Assembly (NCBI RefSeq): GCF_004009905.1
Contig: NZ_ML136873.1
Span: 1-64,000 of the forward strand
Length of the DNA: 64,000 bases
Source of the DNA: Lactobacillus xujianguonis
GTDB taxonomy: Bacteria > Bacillota > Bacilli > Lactobacillales > Lactobacillaceae
Direction of reading: 5' to 3'
Below, one piece after another: positions 61,241 through 64,000 of this stretch. How positions within the stretch are numbered: the stretch's first letter is position 1; every line of letters begins with the position of its first letter. The translations under genes and the position numbers were made by a program. The notes beneath the pieces were generated by a model that saw nothing but the letters and a program-made list of their open reading frames with translations, made no database searches and was not told where the DNA came from.

Positions 61241-63103
61241 TTACTCATCTAACTTCTTCCAAGCCTTTTTCGATCCTCGATTGAGATCTTTCTTTAGCTT
61301 GTAATCTTGCCAATCTTTAATGAATAATAAATCCAAATTATAGCCGGCTGGATAAAGGTCTTTTGCTTGTCGCCGTAGCCTTACCCGCTTAAGCGGTACT
61401 TCCACAAAGTTTTGTTCAACGAAGACCACTACCTTACCGGCAGTTTTTGCTTTTTGATAGAAAATTGCTTCTTTATTTAAACTCTCGACAAAAACAATAT
61501 CACCCTTATGAAGGTGCAGGTCTTGGCTTGCCTGTTTAATAGTCTTTTTAAAAGTAACTGTACTTTCAGCAAGTGGTAATTCACCCGTCTTTAAGATCTT
61601 AGCAGCACTCTTTAAGACGCGGTCTGACATCCCTGACCGTCCCGCAATCCACAGTGCCCGGCTCTCCCCTGCTTGGTTCATGATCAACTTATAAGTCGGT
61701 GTCAGCTTTTTTAAATCAAAGTCCATTGAAGCGGTCATGAAGGCTGGGCTCTTCACGGAATAATCTTTAATGGCGCTATAATGCGTGGTTGCGATGACTA
61801 GACAGCCTCGCAGCTGTAATTCTTGCAAAATCGCAATTGCCAGTGCGGACCCTTCATTTGGATCCGTGCCACTGCCTAACTCATCCAAGACAATCAGACT
61901 ATGCTTCTGCGCTTGGGCCACAATCTGACTAATCTTGACAATTTCACCTGAAAAAGTCGACAAAGAATTATCAATGTCCTGTTGATCGCCAATCAATGAG
62001 AAAACGTGATCACAGACCGGAATCTGACACTTTTCAGCTGGTAAAAACAGTCCTAATTCAGTCATCAAGACACTTAAGGCAATGGTCTTCAAGGTAATCG
62101 TTTTCCCACCAGCATTTGGGCCAGTGATGATGAGACCACGTTGTGGTTGACCAATTTTCACTGATAAAGGAACCGGGTTAGCCAATAAGGGATGGCGCAT
62201 TTCGCGTAAGACTAGTTCATTACTCGTGTTTAAATCTGGCCGGGTGCCACCGATCGCTCTAGCGTATTTCGCCCGCGCCAGAATCACATCAAGTTCAGTA
62301 ATAATTTGTAAATTATGCTCAATTACTGTTAATTGCTCGAAAACTTCAGCAGTCAACATCCCTAAGATTTGCCATTCAATAGCTGAAATTTGAGCAGTGA
62401 TTTGCGTTTTACGTGCAATCAAGTTAGCCGCCTTAGTCGGTTCCATGTAGACTGTTCCACCATGATTAGAGACGTCAACTACTTGTCCTGGAAAGCTTTT
62501 ACGGTAATTGGCTTTTACCGGTACAGTATAATGACCATCCTTTTCTACGACCAACTTCTCTTGCAAAGCTGCTTGATATTTTTTACTCTGCAACAAGTGC
62601 TGCAAACTATTCTTTAAGTCGGCATTGATTTGCTTCACCTGCACGCGTAATCTGGCTAGGTCATGGTCAGCGTGACTAGCTACTTCTCCATGTTCCACCT
62701 TTTGATAAATTTCATCTTCAAGCTGAGTGAGAATTTCAATTTCAGTTCCATAACTAATTAAAATTGGCGCTTGTGCTTGTCGCAGTAAGAAGCGCTTCAA
62801 TAGTCGGTTCACCCGAATGAAGTCGGCTACTTTTTCTAATTCGGCGGCAGACAAAACTAAGCCCTTACTTACCTTTTGCAGTAACGGCTTCAGTGAATCT
62901 GATGATACAAACGGCACATGTAATCCGCGCTGCAAGATTTCAACCATTTCGGCAGTTTCATTCAGCAGCAAAGTAGTCGCGTTTAAGCTTGTCTTCGGCG
63001 CCATTTGTGTAATCAAGCTTTTGGCTTCTGGCGTGGTGGCGTAACTGGCGACTAATTCTCTCACCCGATCAAGGCCGAGTTCATCATTATTTATTTTGTT
63101 CAT
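61241..63103 (-). CDS. MutS2-like ATPase lacking the Smr nuclease end
   Basis: 620 residues. The core domains are of the MutS2 type: a clamp with long helices, the VPVKANYRKSFPGQVVDVSNHGGTVYMEP block, Walker A GPNAGGKT, FSLIGDQQDIDNSLSTFSGE (signature), VLDELGSGTDP (Walker B) and ATTHY. True MutS2 is ~785 residues with a KOW part and a C-terminal Smr endonuclease; this protein ends with only a short basic tail. It may be a second MutS2 paralogue for ribosome rescue or recombination control. GGATACGAATT precedes the ATG. Confidence 0.82.
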   Translation of the reverse strand: MNKINNDELGLDRVRELVASYATTPEAKSLITQMAPKTSLNATTLLLNETAEMVEILQRGLHVPFVSSDSLKPLLQKVSKGLVLSAAELEKVADFIRVNRLLKRFLLRQAQAPILISYGTEIEILTQLEDEIYQKVEHGEVASHADHDLARLRVQVKQINADLKNSLQHLLQSKKYQAALQEKLVVEKDGHYTVPVKANYRKSFPGQVVDVSNHGGTVYMEPTKAANLIARKTQITAQISAIEWQILGMLTAEVFEQLTVIEHNLQIITELDVILARAKYARAIGGTRPDLNTSNELVLREMRHPLLANPVPLSVKIGQPQRGLIITGPNAGGKTITLKTIALSVLMTELGLFLPAEKCQIPVCDHVFSLIGDQQDIDNSLSTFSGEIVKISQIVAQAQKHSLIVLDELGSGTDPNEGSALAIAILQELQLRGCLVIATTHYSAIKDYSVKSPAFMTASMDFDLKKLTPTYKLIMNQAGESRALWIAGRSGMSDRVLKSAAKILKTGELPLAESTVTFKKTIKQASQDLHLHKGDIVFVESLNKEAIFYQKAKTAGKVVVFVEQNFVEVPLKRVRLRRQAKDLYPAGYNLDLLFIKDWQDYKLKKDLNRGSKKAWKKLDE

Positions 63104-63304
63104 TAATTCGTATCCTCAAGAAAATTCAGTGATAGTTTGACACTTTTTCTAGAGGAACAAGTATTTAAGTCCCTCTAGACTAAAATACAATGCTTAGCAT
63201 ATGGCATATTTCCTTTTCTATTTTTTGATTAGGTTAATGATACTATGGAAGTTAAAGATTTGCCAAGATTTTTTAGATGAAGATTAGAAAGATGTCAAAG
63301 ACGA

Positions 63305-64000
63305 TTATGATGGTTCATTATTTTTTACTTTAGCTTCATTTAAATTACTTAAAGCTAAGTTTACTTCTGCAATTGTTGCCTGCTTGTTATTCAAAACACT
63401 CTTAGCTTTTTCAATGTACCAATTATATCTAGATTGATAGAAATCTCTATTATCTCCTAACTTAGCTTGATCTAATGCTTGCTGTAACTTCATTTTATTA
63501 GATAAAGTTTCAACTTGACTTTCTTGCTTAGCCTGTTTGTAAGTATTAGCTACCCTTAATTTTGGTCCAAATGCATATCTAGTTCTGGTAGCTTTAACAA
63601 AGGCATTTTCCCAGGTATCTGTATCTTGGTAATGCCAAAAATCTTCAATTTGATAGAACAATTCCGTTTTTTTCACTAAGAATCCAAATATATATTAATT
63701 TCTTAACAGGAATTACTGTTCCACTAGCAAGTAATGCATTTTTAGTTTTTTCTTTTTGACCATTAATATCGTACACGTTATTAGTTTTGACATACACGTG
63801 AGGTGTTTTATTACATGACTTTAAATTCTGTATAACTTTAGTTTTGAGATCTAAGTTTTTAATATATTCCTCTTTAGTACCTTTAATATGATAGAAGGTT
63901 TCGTATCCTTCTGTAGGATCATCTTCTCTTAGTTCGCCTATCCCATCAATAGTAATTTTGGTCCTTGGAGATAATCTTCTTATTATTACTAAAGGATCCT
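63305..64000 (-). pseudogene. surface-protein gene, frameshifted, cut by window edge
   Basis: Two frames form one protein on the minus strand. From the edge a frame reads TKITIDGIGELREDDPTEGYETF.. to VYVKTNNVYDINGQK..ALLASGTVIPVKK, which resembles an SLAP (S-layer-associated) domain, and stops at 63645. The other frame begins near 63676 (SEKKTELFYQIEDFWHYQ) and ends with a three-helix FIVAR-like stretch (ATIAEVNLALSNLNEAK). Removing one A from the seven-A run there joins them in frame. The protein probably binds the wall through SLAP repeats. Its start lies outside. Confidence 0.65.

Noticed and set aside
1-64000. CRISPR array, tRNA or rRNA genes, prophage
   Set aside because: No regular short repeats with spacers, no cloverleaf or rRNA stretches, and no phage structural or integrase genes were seen.

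Overview
The window looks like chromosomal DNA from Lactobacillus sensu stricto, most likely the acidophilus/crispatus/helveticus/amylovorus clade. The grounds are gene content and AT-rich sequence: tandem deoxyadenosine/deoxyguanosine kinases (classically described in L. acidophilus R-26), a dltXABCD operon, a helveticin J-type gene, enterocin A-type immunity, a CIRCE-controlled Clp ATPase and many CPBP (CAAX-like) membrane proteases. No rRNA, tRNA or CRISPR array was recognised. The species is an inference.

Layout. 1-3.4 kb: a TnpB remnant and a two-gene ABC exporter cassette (second gene broken), bounded by two identical terminator hairpins. 3.4-9.7 kb: amino-acid permease, clpE-like gene with a CIRCE element, a cluster of DnaA-box-like 9-mers, a DUF915 alpha/beta hydrolase and a PTS EIIC. 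9.7-16.6 kb: flippase, then a bacteriocin-type quorum-sensing remnant (CPBP protein, frameshifted LytTR regulator, HPK10 kinase, immunity protein) with two matching regulator-type promoters, a toxin-antitoxin-like small gene pair and a DUF975 protein. 16.6-23.5 kb: an unassigned structured RNA, then the dlt operon extended by a serine hydrolase, and a beta-propeller-like protein. 23.7-24.1 kb: two tandem candidate small RNAs exposing an anti-Shine-Dalgarno loop. 24.1-35.9 kb: CbpB-like CBS protein, P1B-type ATPase with a PerR-like box, a nonsense-interrupted ABC exporter, a cation/proton antiporter behind a folded leader, a CPBP protease, a YdcF-like protein, a MacB-like ABC fusion and an aldo/keto reductase. 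35.9-47.9 kb: nagB with GntR-type operators, the two deoxynucleoside kinases, a sugar transporter with a cre site, three paralogous purine permeases, an AAA/DUF4143 ATPase, a broken merR and a deformylase-like gene.

48-64 kb is the most unusual part. An XRE-membrane regulator precedes a lipoprotein with SDDGD repeats, followed by a secreted helveticin J-like protein. A low-GC island (about 51.9-56.15 kb) then lies between two 479-bp direct repeats, which are the 3' end of a neighbouring gene and a diverged copy of it. The island holds an ABC ATPase, three ABC-2-like membrane proteins, an anchored protein, a 48-residue peptide gene and a divergent secreted 138-residue protein. It is the best candidate for an undescribed system. 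A copper operon follows (copY, two cupredoxin-like genes, copA), then an aluminium-resistance-type PLP enzyme, a MutS2-like protein without the Smr end, and a frameshifted surface-protein gene at the right edge.

Themes. Envelope and antimicrobial-peptide biology dominate (dlt, ABC exporters, immunity, CPBP proteases, helveticin). Several genes are broken by single events: a one-base loss in a G run, a CAG-to-TAG-type change, an in-frame TAA, and an extra A in an A run. Metal control is visible in the PerR-like box and the paired cop boxes. All functional calls are from reading the sequence and from memory of protein families; no search was run.
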